A DNA stretch of 64,000 nucleotides. Origin: Rachicladosporium sp. CCFEE 5018 (Eukaryota > Ascomycota > Dothideomycetes > Cladosporiales > Cladosporiaceae). The position numbers were made by a program, and so were the translations under genes. The stretch spans positions 1,670,926-1,734,925 of the forward strand of contig KZ111147.1 of NCBI GenBank assembly GCA_002077045.2. Reading direction: 5' to 3'. Below are positions 31,728-42,607 of this stretch, one piece after another; within the stretch, counting starts at the first letter, position 1; every line of letters starts with the position of its first letter. The notes beneath the pieces are model-generated. The model had not been told where the DNA came from, made no database searches, and saw nothing but the letters and a program-made list of their open reading frames with translations.

Positions 31728-32451
31728 GGCGGGTGGTGGGGGTGCGATCAGCTCGCGGTGTACGCTTGCTAGCGGTGCAAGCACCTCACCGTCGCTGTGC
31801 AGTTCGCATTACCACTCGAACGCTGCCCAAAAGCTTGAGCAGGTGTTGGCTGCCGGTCGGAGCTGCTGGCGTGCAGATGCAGAAGGCTCGCCTGCGCCAC
31901 TGTGTTGTCGGAAAGCGCGCCAGCGTCCTGCCAAGAGGATGCACCGCCACCCCACCTCAGGTGTCGCGTCTCAGATCTGCCCTGCATCTTGGGCGTCCCG
32001 GGTACTCCATCATCGCCCATCTCCGACCACCCAAAGGTGTCCCTATCATTGCCTGCCATTTGCGCACGCCTTGCATGATTTGCGATGCAGCTAACGCAGA
32101 GATCTACAGTGAGCCGCAGTGGAAACGCCATCTACCATGCTCACTGGCTGGGCACCTGCACAGCATGAGGCAAAACCTCCGTTCCTGCATATTCGACCTT
32201 CTGTATCAAGCCGGCTAAGCTTCACGTCAACATCCATTGCCGGGCTTGTGGGCTATGCGAAGAGACTGATAGGGCAGTCTGCACAAGAATGACTTGCTTC
32301 TGTCAGGCACGGTCGTGCAGAACTCGGTCTGGTGGACCTCTCCGCGACTACAAGCGTGGCGAAATTTGCATTTGTTTGCGTATATGTTCAAACCTTCCAC
32401 TCTGTCCATCAAGGTAATTCCCATCTCATTTGACTTCGCCTCACTCTCAAG
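31728..32451. other. divergent intergenic region membrane protein / S1-P1 nuclease
   Basis: Bidirectional upstream region. No gene or clear motif seen. Confidence 0.4.
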
Positions 32452-33512
32452 ATGCGTGCCTCTATCATCACCACTGCGTTCATCGCTGTCGAGGGCGTCC
32501 ACGCCTGGGGCTCGCTCGGCCACACTACCATCGGCTACATCGCAGAGAACCTGATCGACAAGAAAGGAGAGGCTTGGGCACGAGACATCCTCAACGCCAC
32601 AGGCAACTCGTCTGCCGGCTACCTTGCAGGTGTTGCCACGTGGGCCGACTCATACAGGAGCACTGCCGAGGGCAAGTTTAGTGCGCCTTACCACTTCATC
32701 GATGCCGAGGATGACCCACCCACGACCTGCGACGTCGACTACGAGCGCGACTGTGGCGCTGCGGGTTGTGTCGTCTCTGCCATTGCAAACTACACCCAGC
32801 GTGTCCAGCAGACGCAGGCACTCTCAGCGCAGCAAGTCAACTACGCCCTGCGGTTCTTGATCCACTTCATCGGAGATATTACCCGTAAGTCGAAAGGTAG
32901 CTTTTCGGAGAGCTTGTTGCTGAACCCTACACAGAGCCCCTGCACGACGAGGCACTTGCCCTTGGCGGTAACACAATCCCCGTCAAGTTCAACAACAAGA
33001 CGACGAACCTCCATGCTACATGGGACACGTCGATCCCCGAGAAGTTCGTCGGCGGCTACAGCCTTGCTGACGCAAAGGAGTGGGCTGCCAACCTGACCAT
33101 GGAAATTCAGAAAGGCAAGTACAAGAAGCAAGCGAAGTCCTGGTTCACCAAGGACTCCACGATCTCCGATCCTGTAGCCTCGGCGATGATCTGGGCACGC
33201 GACGGCAACTCGTACGTGTGCTCGGAAGTCATCCCAGATGGTGTGCCAGCGGTACAGGGCATGGAGCTCTCTGGAGCTTACTACGCCGACACCATCGACA
33301 CGGTCGAGATGCAGATCGCGAAGGGTGGCTACCGTCTAGCAAACTGGCTCGATCAGCTTGCGGCGGCCTCGAAGAAGATGCACTCGAAGAAGTTTGTTCG
33401 TGCGGCTGCGCCCGAGTTCGATATTGACACGCTGCTGCCAGCACCGAGGGAGCTTAGTCGTGCGAAGTTGGCTCGTCAAGCTGTAGGCTGGGATTGCGGC
33501 CACAAGCACTGA
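32452..33512 (+). CDS. secreted S1/P1-type zinc nuclease
   Basis: Extracellular single-strand-preferring nuclease and 3'-nucleotidase, used to scavenge phosphate and nucleosides. Exons 32452-32884 and 32935-33512 (50-nt intron) give 336 aa. The signal peptide ends at VHA, leaving Trp as the mature N-terminus (WGSLGHTTIGYIAE); in the family this Trp and the nearby His ligate the trinuclear zinc site. Other zinc-ligand motifs are ATWADSYRS, PYHFIDAED and FIHFIGDITQPLHDEAL, the last completed across the intron. Later motifs are NLHATWDTSI and GGYRLANWLDQL. Cysteine pairs and N-glycosylation sites fit secretion. A short C-terminal extension ends in GWDCGHKH. Confidence 0.95.
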
Positions 33513-34315
33513 GGCGGAGATTGAGAAAGGTTGATCAGCCACCATTCACTACATCGCAATAACACATACTATCAAATGACATCACTGACGGGTTTCACTT
33601 TTCGAGTCACGACATTAGTACCTACGTTTCCATTGTCGTCGGCACTTTTCACGTCAACCCAGTTGCAACGTTGCAAGACGGTGTTTACGGCCGGACTCGT
33701 ATAGGTTAATTATGTTGCCTCGAGCTCATAGGCGTATGCCACGCCACGGAGTCCCTTTCACATGGCAGCAATCTTGAAACATCCCGAAGATGCTCGGCAC
33801 GCACCGAGGCTCGCACGTCGGCAGCTGGATTGAGTAAGAACACTAGGCGGCGAAGTCGAGATTAGGTGCGCGTACGTCGTGCCAGATCGCTCACTACCGT
33901 CATCGTCGCCAATGCTTGGTGCAGGGCTGAGACACTCTCCACCAACCAAGATGCTGTCTCAGATCTGTGCACCGAAAATGCCGAGGCAAGTTTGACAGAC
34001 GCCACTTCTCCAAAACCTTACTCCTCTTCTACGCTGTATAGTGAAGTACCACTTGGAGTTTACTTGTGTGTACGGCCAATCACGGCGGCTGAAAGAATGT
34101 AGGTGCCTGGTCGGCAGTGTGATGTCGTGTCTTGAGGCCGAGAGTGTGGTGTGGCTAGATTTCTGCGTGGGATGATATGAACTCATACAAGGTCTCATTT
34201 TTTGATCAGTTTTTTTTCATCAGAATATCACAGCGCACTTCAAATTGATCAAGCCTAGCACTGCTCAGTCTGCGATCCTTCCTCTGGACGCATCATTACA
34301 CAAACTACCGCCATC
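33513..34315. other. intergenic upstream of fatty acid hydroxylase
   Basis: No gene seen. It contains a T-rich tract at about 34,197-34,220, a common feature of fungal promoters. Confidence 0.4.
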
Positions 34316-35368
34316 ATGGGCGCAATCGAACGGAACCCAAGGGACTCCATGAAGTCGACGTGGCGACACAACGACAAGAGCACCTGGAGCCATCAAGAGA
34401 AAATGATGGACATGCTAGGCGCACACCCCACCGACATGAAGCGAGAAGTCCCCAAGCACGCCAAAACCGACAGCATGCCCTACGTACCACACTGGCAAGC
34501 ACACAAGTGGGTGCTCATACACGCCTTCTGGCCCATCATCGCATCGGAGCTGTTCATCAGAGCCACCGGCTACCGGATCCACATCGCTGCGGCCTTCGTG
34601 CTTTACATGATCGCCTTCAAGGCCAACGCCATCCACCAGATTCACCTCCTCCGTGAGCTTGGACACAAGTACGGCCACCTCGATGGCGATAAGTACGAGC
34701 GCGATCAAGTCCCAGACCACGCCACGACCTCAGTCTGGCGATCACTCGAGCTCACCGGCGCACTTCGACCACTAATGTGCATCGTTCTCACATACAATAA
34801 GAATGCCTTACCATCGGCATCGATGCCCTGGCTTTGGCTACCTCTGGAGATTGGACTCTACGGCATCGTCCTAGACTTCTTCTTCTACTGGTACCACCGC
34901 TGCATGCACGAGTCCGATACCCTATGGAAGTTCCACCGCACGCATCACCTCACCAAGCACCCCAACCCGCTGCTCAGCCTTTACGCAGACGGCGTACAAG
35001 AAGTCTTCGACATCGTTGGCATCCCCCTCCTTACATGGGGCACCATGCGCTTGATGGGCTTGCCGATGGGCTTCTTCGATTGGTGGGTCTGCCACGAGTA
35101 CGTCGTCTTCACGGAGATGTGGGGACACAGCGGGCTGAGGGTGTGGACTACGCCTGCCACGACCGCCACGCCGTTCCTTCACATGTTCGACGCTGAGCTC
35201 ATCACTGAGGATCATGATCTTCATCACCGACAGGGCTGGAAGTCGAGCCATAGCTATGGAAAGCAGACCAGGTTGTGGGACAGGCTGTTTGGCACTACCA
35301 CGAAGAGGATTGAGATGAGTGCGGAGAACATTGACTGGACTACGCCGGTCAAGTTGAACTTGTTCTAG
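34316..35368 (+). CDS. fatty acid hydroxylase superfamily / sterol desaturase-like membrane enzyme
   Basis: Di-iron membrane oxygenase acting on a sterol or fatty acyl lipid in the ER; the substrate cannot be told from sequence. 350 aa, single exon. Three histidine clusters are seen in the right order: WYHRCMHE, FHRTHHLTKHP and EDHDLHHRQGW, the iron ligands of the superfamily. Hydrophobic segments lie at about 60-100, 135-195 and 225-260. The soluble N-terminus (about 1-50) is Lys/His/Met-rich and lacks a signal peptide. The C-terminal RLWDRLFGT is also typical of the family. It differs from Erg3 and Erg25 in its surroundings, so I leave it unnamed. Confidence 0.88.
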   Translation: MGAIERNPRDSMKSTWRHNDKSTWSHQEKMMDMLGAHPTDMKREVPKHAKTDSMPYVPHWQAHKWVLIHAFWPIIASELFIRATGYRIHIAAAFVLYMIAFKANAIHQIHLLRELGHKYGHLDGDKYERDQVPDHATTSVWRSLELTGALRPLMCIVLTYNKNALPSASMPWLWLPLEIGLYGIVLDFFFYWYHRCMHESDTLWKFHRTHHLTKHPNPLLSLYADGVQEVFDIVGIPLLTWGTMRLMGLPMGFFDWWVCHEYVVFTEMWGHSGLRVWTTPATTATPFLHMFDAELITEDHDLHHRQGWKSSHSYGKQTRLWDRLFGTTTKRIEMSAENIDWTTPVKLNLF

Positions 35369-35820
35369 ATGGTTGGAGAGATGGGAGATGAATGGGGAAG
35401 TTTGCTGGATTAGCCCATATACCATGTTCATTCGCTCTTGTACAGTACATAGATCGATAGATGCAATGGACTTTCATTTGACTGTCCATCGTACCTTCTT
35501 CGCATCAACTACATTCCGTACCTGCTGGCCTGTCTCAGTCTCGTGACTGATCGATAAGGTACTGTTCATTAAACAATTTACTAGAACAATCAGTGCATCA
35601 AGAGTAAATCCGATCAAGTCCATCCTGGACGCGTAAACCGACCCCACGACATCAGCCAAGCCCAGTCAACCTCAGTCCGACTGCTTGCGACTCCAGTGAC
35701 TACCGCAACATCACACCAAACCTCTTCACCCATACATTGCACTGCTGAGCTGTCTGCATCCCGTCGCTATCGTATATCTGTTCTCCTTTCTGGATTGGAT
35801 ACCCCCTAACAACCGCAGTC
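35369..35820. other. intergenic
   Basis: Upstream region of the RVS161-like gene. Nothing recognisable seen. Confidence 0.4.
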
Positions 35821-37644
35821 ATGTCGTGGTCCGGCTTCAAGAAGAATGTCGGCCGCGCAACCACCCAGGTAATGATGAAGACCGGCCACGTCGAGAAGAC
35901 CAGCGACCGCGAATACGAAGTCGAAGAGCGCCGCTACCGAACCCTCGAATCCGCTTCTCTGCGCCTCCAAAAAGAAGCGAAGGGCTACCTAGACTCGCTG
36001 CGCGCCATGACTGCCTCGCAGATGCGCATAGCTGAAACGATTGACGCTTTCTACGGCGACAGCGGCGCGAGCGATGGCGTGAGCAGGAGCTACAAGCAGG
36101 CTGTTGAGGATCTTGATGCGGAGACTGTGAAGGCGCTTGATGGGCCGTATAGGTCAGTACCTTCTGATTTGAGGGGTTATGCGTGGGATGAGGGGAGGGG
36201 CGTGGAGGATACCGAGGAGTTGAGTAAGATCGAGTGGGAGATGAATTATGGGAGGCGGAAGACGTGCACTGGCGCGAGGAGGGTTGAGATTGATGAGTAC
36301 GGAGAGCTCATGGACTTCATTTACAGGACGACTGTGCTGGAGCCTATCAACCGGTTCTGTGCTTACTTCCCGGACATCAATGAGTGTAAGTCAGGCCAGT
36401 ACACCGCAAGTTCCGGCAATGGGTTGACAGAGAACGCTAGGCATCAAGAAGCGCAACCACAAGATGCTCGACTACGACTCAGTCCGCGCAAGAGTCCGCA
36501 AACTCACAGAAAAGCCCGACAAAGATCCCGGCAAGCTTCCTCGCACAGAAAAGGAAGCCGAAATGGTCAGATCCCCCGACTCTCTTCATGTCTCCCTGGC
36601 TTCTACTTCACACCCCAACATCCCCCGCAGAAAGAGCGTTAAGCGCCAAAGCACTGCATCCTTCCTTACTTTTGAATCGGAGCTCGATCTTGCAATACCC
36701 TCGCCGCCGAAAGCCCTCAACGGCATTCGGCAGCGTTTGGGACTTGCACCCCCGGACGCGCTGGAGGACGAGGAGCCATTGCTCGTTTCGCCGACCCGAT
36801 GCAGTACTCAGGACGAAGGTTCGCACAGAGCGTCGAGCTTGTTAAGGCGATGCTCGACGTTGCTGGCGCCTCGCTTAGGTGCTGGTCCGAACGAGGCGAT
36901 ATTCCAACGTCACGAGAGCACAAGTCCTACAGTCCAGCATCAGAGAGCGAAGCGCTCTTCGACGACGAATACGATCCCAAGGCGCAAGCTTCCCAAGACA
37001 ACGCATCCTGCCCTCTGCAACATCTCGCCACCCGAATCGCCTTTCCGCGCGAAAGCAATGCGCTTACTGGACGTGTCCTCCGCTCACACCATCCCACGCA
37101 AGCCTTCGGCCTCCGCCTCAACGCGCGGAGGCACGCTGGCACGTGTCCCATCTGGCAGTGTTCGCCCCTGTCCTGCTCCATGGTTCGAGCCCAGCGAGCT
37201 TGAGGACATCATGGCGCCTGTACGTGAGGAGTTTATGCGAAAGCAAGCTGACGAGCTCAAACAGGCGAAAGCCGGATATGAACAGCTGAACGAGCAATTG
37301 ACTACTGAATTGCCACAGCTTATTGACTTGCGGTAAGTTGTTACTATCAGCCGAGAATTGGGCGAACACGTGCTGATCAAATCTAGGGTACCATACCTTG
37401 ACCCTTCATTCGAAGCGCTAGTAAAGATCCAATTGAGATTCTGTGCGGAGGCATACAGTCGGATGGCGCAGGTACAACAGTACGTGGTCCACCCTCCCTT
37501 TACGATCTGCTTACCGTATCTTACATTTTCTGCAGGTACCTGGATGCATCAACGAGAGACCAGTATGCTAGCGGTGATCTGGACGCGCGAGTGGAAGATG
37601 TGCTTGGGCAGATCCGGGAGCTGAGTATTGCTGGGACTGTATGA
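35821..37644 (+). CDS. RVS161/Hob3-like BAR protein with ~215-residue insertion
   Basis: Amphiphysin-type BAR protein expected to bind curved membranes during endocytosis and actin-patch function. Exons 35821-36152, 36327-36385, 36441-37332, 37387-37479 and 37536-37644 give 494 aa, against about 265 for the yeast protein. The N-terminus (MSWSGFKKNVGRA, then QKEAKGYLDSLRAMTASQ) and the middle (LDYDSVRARVRKL, KLPRTEKEAE) match Rvs161/Hob3 closely. So does the end (LTTELPQLIDLRVPYLDPSFEAL and IQLRFC). Between about residues 173 and 390, where the family has a single continuous helix, lies a Ser/Pro/Arg-rich disordered insert. Intron 1 is 174 nt, a multiple of three and stop-free, so retaining it would add 58 residues. 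A canonical copy may exist elsewhere in the genome. Confidence 0.88.
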
Positions 37645-38212
37645 GTCTAACGGGGCGTTGTATGAGGGATGAAATTCCGAAAACGAGAATGACTTTGGCA
37701 CTGCATGAAGCATGGTCAGGCATACAGCACATAGCCGTTCAGTACTACTGTCGGCCTGTGGTTGAGCAACACTGCATCACTTGATGCGTGGTAGTCCTGC
37801 CCTTTCATGCGGACGATAGGTCTATAGCCCATTTCCCGGGTCATACTAGTAGACTGCATTCATCCATGGGGCGCATGTGCCCGAGTTGCGCTCGCACGAC
37901 GTGGCGCAATGGGTCGGATCGATGAACGATGTCGATGACTGCAGCATCGTTCGGAGCAAGGCGCTGCGGGTCTAGCCGCGTAGCGGCAAATCTTAATTTA
38001 ATCCCACGCCCTGCAGATCAATGTGACTGGGGGCTGTTCTGAGATGCAGCGCAAATCTCTCACTGTGATGACTCGATCTACCACCGACGCCGGGCGACGT
38101 GAAGACTTGTCGACTGGAGATGATCACATGTAGTGTCCTCTGACGGGTAAGATATCGTGGACGGCTAACGCATTTCAACACTTGAGACAACATATTCCGA
38201 GGACTGCCTCCA
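37645..38212. other. intergenic upstream of ornithine acetyltransferase
   Basis: Nothing recognisable seen. Confidence 0.4.
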
Positions 38213-39706
38213 ATGGCTCGAAGTCGTTCAACGATGAAGCGAGTCTGCTTGAGTCTGTCACAGTACCGAAGCTACTCTGCGCCAGCTGAGCGATCGATAC
38301 CAGCCGCCAAACAGAAGTATGTACCCACGACCGGTACATACCCGAAAGGCTTCCTTGCGGGTAGCGCTCACGCTGGCGTGAAGGCGTCGAACACAAAGTA
38401 CGATGATGTGGCCCTGATCATTTCCGAGAAGCCTTGTCCAGCTACAGCCATATTTACGCGAAACCTCTTCAAGGCGGCACCTGTTACTGTGTCAAAGGAC
38501 TTGCTGGAGCAGCGACGATCAGAGGGCTTCCGAGGCGTGGTGGTCAACTCCGGCTGTGCTAATGCTGTCACTGGAATCGAAGGGCGTGAGAACGCCCGGG
38601 CTATGTCGACTGCAGCAGATGCCTGTGCTGGTACCGCCGCCGAAGACGTCCCTCAGACGCTTGTCATGAGCACTGGAATCATTGGCCAGCAACTCCCGAT
38701 CGACAAGATCACAAGTACAATACCAAAAGCTTACACGGCACTTGGGTCTGATCACCAACACTGGATGAATGCGGCTCAGGCTATCTGCACGACTGATACC
38801 TTTCCGAAGCTAATCTCACGAACCTTCACGCTACCCTCCCACCCAAAGACGACATATAGCATCGCAGGCATGACGAAAGGTGCCGGTATGATCCACCCCA
38901 ACATGGCTACCTTGCTCGCGATAGTGTGTACAGATGCAGCCGTACATCCAGATTCGATGCAGACCATCCTGCGCGAGGCAGCAAATACAACGTTCAACAG
39001 TATCTCCGTCGATGGCGACACAAGCACCAACGACACCGTAGCCTTCTTCGCCAACGCCGCCGCAACACCCGAAGGCGTGCAACCCTTAGCTTACCCTGAA
39101 ATGTACAGTAAGAACGGCAGATTGAAGAAGAAGGATCTCAGGCCAACCCCATCCACCGATCCAGACCACATCGCTTTCCAAGCCGCACTGACAGACTTGA
39201 TGCGAGACCTCGCCAAACTCATCGTGCGTGACGGGGAGGGCGCGACGAAGTTCGTCACAATCCGCGTGCGTTCGGACAAGAACATCATGGTAGCGAAGCG
39301 CGCAGCCGTCAGCATTGCCACGAGCTCGCTGGTGAAGACCGCGCTGTATGGCAAGGATGCCAATTGGGGACGCATTCTGTGCGCGATCGGGTATGCGCCA
39401 ATGCTCATGGACTCGCCCGAGATTCCGATGCGGAGTACTCCGGTTGGATTTGAACCGGAGAATACGAGCGTGAGCTTCATACCCACGGATGGTAGTGAGG
39501 AGCTGAGGTTGCTTGTGCGTGGAGAGCCGGAGAAGGTCGATGAGGCTCGGGCCAAGCAGATTTTGGAAGCGGAGGACTTGGAGATCCTCGTCAATCTCGA
39601 TGATCGGCCGGAGCGAACGGGTGATGAGGACCAGCGTGAAGCTGTCTTCTGGACTTGCGATTTCAGCCATGAATATGTGACTATCAATGGGGATTATCGG
39701 ACTTGA
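38213..39706 (+). CDS. ARG7: mitochondrial ornithine acetyltransferase / glutamate N-acetyltransferase (ArgJ)
   Basis: Transfers acetyl from N-acetylornithine to glutamate in the cyclic arginine pathway, in the mitochondrial matrix. 497 aa, single exon. A basic, Ser-rich presequence (about 1-25, ARSRSTMKRVCLSLSQYRSY) precedes the enzyme. Signatures: GTYPKGFLAGSAHAGVK, VVVNSGCANAVTG, and the self-cleavage site GMIHPNMATLLAIVCTD, where the conserved Thr becomes the nucleophile of the beta chain. Further landmarks are SVDGDTSTNDT, VRDGEGATKFV and GKDANWGRIL. The C-terminus ends YVTINGDYRT, as in the family. It lies between two BAR-domain genes. Confidence 0.96.
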   Translation: MARSRSTMKRVCLSLSQYRSYSAPAERSIPAAKQKYVPTTGTYPKGFLAGSAHAGVKASNTKYDDVALIISEKPCPATAIFTRNLFKAAPVTVSKDLLEQRRSEGFRGVVVNSGCANAVTGIEGRENARAMSTAADACAGTAAEDVPQTLVMSTGIIGQQLPIDKITSTIPKAYTALGSDHQHWMNAAQAICTTDTFPKLISRTFTLPSHPKTTYSIAGMTKGAGMIHPNMATLLAIVCTDAAVHPDSMQTILREAANTTFNSISVDGDTSTNDTVAFFANAAATPEGVQPLAYPEMYSKNGRLKKKDLRPTPSTDPDHIAFQAALTDLMRDLAKLIVRDGEGATKFVTIRVRSDKNIMVAKRAAVSIATSSLVKTALYGKDANWGRILCAIGYAPMLMDSPEIPMRSTPVGFEPENTSVSFIPTDGSEELRLLVRGEPEKVDEARAKQILEAEDLEILVNLDDRPERTGDEDQREAVFWTCDFSHEYVTINGDYRT

Positions 39707-39979
39707 TATTGCCCGTACGAAGAAGTGGAACGCATTGGCAGCTTACCTGACCTGTCTACAACGGGGAACGTAAGTAAGAGATAGACATATAGCGTCAAGC
39801 ACATGCGTCTAGCGCTTGAACGACCTCCAAATGGATGACGTAATGTCGGGTGGTGAAGCCCGAAAGATACTGACATGACTGGGTATAGTAAGATCCCTCC
39901 AATGCAGTCCCGAATCCTGACCCCGTCGTGTATTGACGCAGCCACCGCATCCCACGTTCCCGCGTCTGTCGATTCAATA

Positions 39980-41391
39980 TCAATACTGGCTTACTTGACT
40001 TTCACTCAACGCACTTCTCTTGAGTGGCGGAGGTGGAGGCGGCTTCTTCGCGCGGCTCGGCGGAGGCGGTGGTGGTGGTTTCCGTCCATCTACCCAGCTC
40101 TGTCGCCTTTGATTCGAAGGCGCGAAGTCAGACCCATCCGAGTGATGCTCACTATGCGAGTCGTCGTCAAAGATGTTCCCGCCACTGATGCCACCATATT
40201 GAGACGCAGGTGCTTGAGTGTTTCGCAGGTTCAGCCTAGCAGCTGAGATCGAGACACTATCTGCGGTGGGGACGCGAGAGAGGCGAGTCATGCCACCTGC
40301 TGGGCTTACATCACGTGCGGAGGGGCCTTCGAAATTGGAGTTCGTCCTGCCGATCGTCGGCCGGGCAGGCATTTGTAGATCGAAGCCGGGTAGTTCGCGA
40401 CGAGGGGAGTTCTGGCCTGATGGAAGCCGCGAGCTGATTCGTGCGGGTGCCTCGATGACCGGCTCTTCGCTTATACGCGGGAAGCCACCGGCAGTAAACG
40501 AGGATGCTGTATTAGAGCGAGACCGTGTACCGCGGCGGGCGAGACCGTTGACAGGAGAGGCCGTGTCGGATCGTGATGGTGCGGTAGCACTGAGACGCAT
40601 GTTAGCATCGACATCATGAGTAGACATCCAAAGCAGAATAACATACGCCGGCCATTCCCTCTTGACCTGCAGTAGCACCTCCCGACACCGATCATAGTAC
40701 GTCAACTCCGCCTCCAAGAAGCTAGACAGATCCGCAATGCTGTCCGCTTCAGCTTCCTTGATATCCAACATCCGCCTATACACATCCTCACTACTCTCCT
40801 CATACTTCGCCTTCTGACTCCGCAGCTCCTCCTCCGCTCTGAAGTCCTCCTTCTTCATCTTCTGCACATTGCGCTGTGCTGTATCATATGCAAGTCGTCG
40901 GCTCTCCAACTTCGCCTTGGCTTTCTGATACTCTTTCATTTGTATCTGCGAGCGCTCGACGGACTCCAGCCAGCTGGAAGTCGCGTTGGCTACATATGTC
41001 TCCTGCACGCGCGCAAGCCGCTCGTTGGCTCGTCCGAGCTGGCCAAGGCATTGCCCGAACTCAGAGTCCGGCTCGAAGTCGTCGCCGTGATTGGCGAGTG
41101 TGCTACCAAAGTAGCCAATTGGCAGCTGCTTCTCTTTGCCCTCCCCTTGATCGCGGCGGGATAACGATTTGATGTAGGCGTTCGAGCATAGCCCAAGTCG
41201 GTCCATGCCTCATCTACTGTCAGTAATAGACTCCACGTCTCCAGAGCACTAGAATACATACCATCGTTCCGCAGCGTCATCTCCGTCTCCAATGACCTGA
41301 ACTCATCGCCCAAATCAGTCTTGCTGCCATCCGCACCCAAGCGTTCTCGTCCCCATTGCTTGAACCGGTCGAATTTCTTGTTGACGTTCAT
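39980..41391 (-). CDS. endophilin-like BAR-domain protein
   Basis: Membrane-curving N-BAR-type protein of the filamentous-fungal endophilin-like group, expected in endocytic or Golgi trafficking. Exons 41391-41262, 41208-40647 and 40589-39980 give 433 aa; introns are 53 and 57 nt. The first join restores RNDGMDRLGLCSNAYIKSLS. The BAR helices cover about residues 1-245 (MNVNKKFDRFKQWGRERLG, the long charged helix KLESRRLAYDTAQRNVQKMK, and EAELTYYDRCREVLLQVKREW). The rest is a Ser/Arg/Pro-rich disordered tail with two poly-Pro blocks (RKPPPPPPPSRAKKPPPPPP) that could bind SH3 domains. A GTAAGC six codons before the stop could be a donor to a further small exon that I could not place. Confidence 0.9.
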
Positions 41392-42607
41392 GTCGGCGCT
41401 GCAGTCCGAAGCAGGTGTTAATCACGTATTTTCTTCTCGCTACTCGAACTCATGCAGACATGTTCAAACGAGTGTGGTGTTGCAGCGTTGCGAGAGTGTT
41501 GGGCACAATAAATTGGACTCCATTGAATGTGGTCTGGCTCAACCCCATACTTTGAACCCCTCGCGGACAGGGATCATGTGAAACGCCACATCGCTCACGC
41601 CAGGGTCAAGCGCTGTGTTTCATGTTCCGCTGTTGCACTTCACGGTGTTGATGTTCTTTGGCTATGTCTACAAGTAGGGCGCGGAAGCGAAGCTGATGTT
41701 TGCTTGCGCTGTAATCGATCCCGTCGCGCTCGTATGAAGATGCTAGCATGTCAAGGTGAAGATATAAGTGATCTCCTGCCCTCAGGCAGGAGCCCTCTTT
41801 GAGTCCGTCCAAAGACAGTCACGCTGGATACACTCCCGATTCGAGCTCTTTCAACAGCAGCCAGACGTACGAATTCCCCAGTGGACCTCAAATCTCCAGC
41901 GCGAATGAACACTGGCAAGTCTCCTCTACTTCCCGGCCTTTACTTCCTTGTCACAGTACGCTTGAGCACCCCATTTGGATATCCGACCGCGGCGAAATTT
42001 GACTTGTTGTCACCTTTGCAGCAGATCGCATGTCGCCGAAGGTATGCCCGTCGCGGCGACCAGCGAGCTCAACGCCGATATCGTCGTTGTTGTCCATGGC
42101 GTCCTCTGGGGATTCGTCGCCGCGTTGCAACTTACAATCTTGTTGCTGCCCGGTGGCGCTAGGGGTAGGCGAGGGTGGCTTAGACGATGCTCTGCCAGAC
42201 GCACTGTCTGACGACGATGTGGGATCGCTCTGTGTCGAGCTTAATGGCGGTAATCGACAAGTACGCGGACTATGAGAGCAGCTGCTCTGTGGAGGATTGC
42301 AGCACTGACAGATGCCGGTCCAGCTGCATTCGGGACAAAGTTATCGGACTTGCAGGACGAGCATGGATGGACGTGGGTGCTGTACTACGACAGCGCTGCT
42401 TTTATTCCTCTCCCTGGATAAGTGAGCGGTACTTGCCACGTAGACTTGTGAGTCGCTGAACTGTATCTTCTGGAAGGTCCTCTGAAAGCGTGGAGGTGCT
42501 GCGCAAGTCCGAGTGACCGTTCTGTTCATGCCGCGGTGACCACGGACACTTCCGATGAAATGCATGACAACCTGATGCCTGACGGGAGCAGCTCGAAAAC
42601 ATGATTC
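41392..42607. other. gene-free stretch between BAR gene and hydrolase
   Basis: 1.2 kb holding the endophilin-like gene's promoter and the hydrolase 3' flank. Short overlapping frames on both strands show no family features. Nothing recognisable seen. Confidence 0.45.

Noticed and set aside
36464..37336. The 290-codon frame as a separate gene
   Set aside because: Its two ends are BAR-domain sequence in the right phase to join the flanking exons, so it is exon 3 of the RVS161-like gene.
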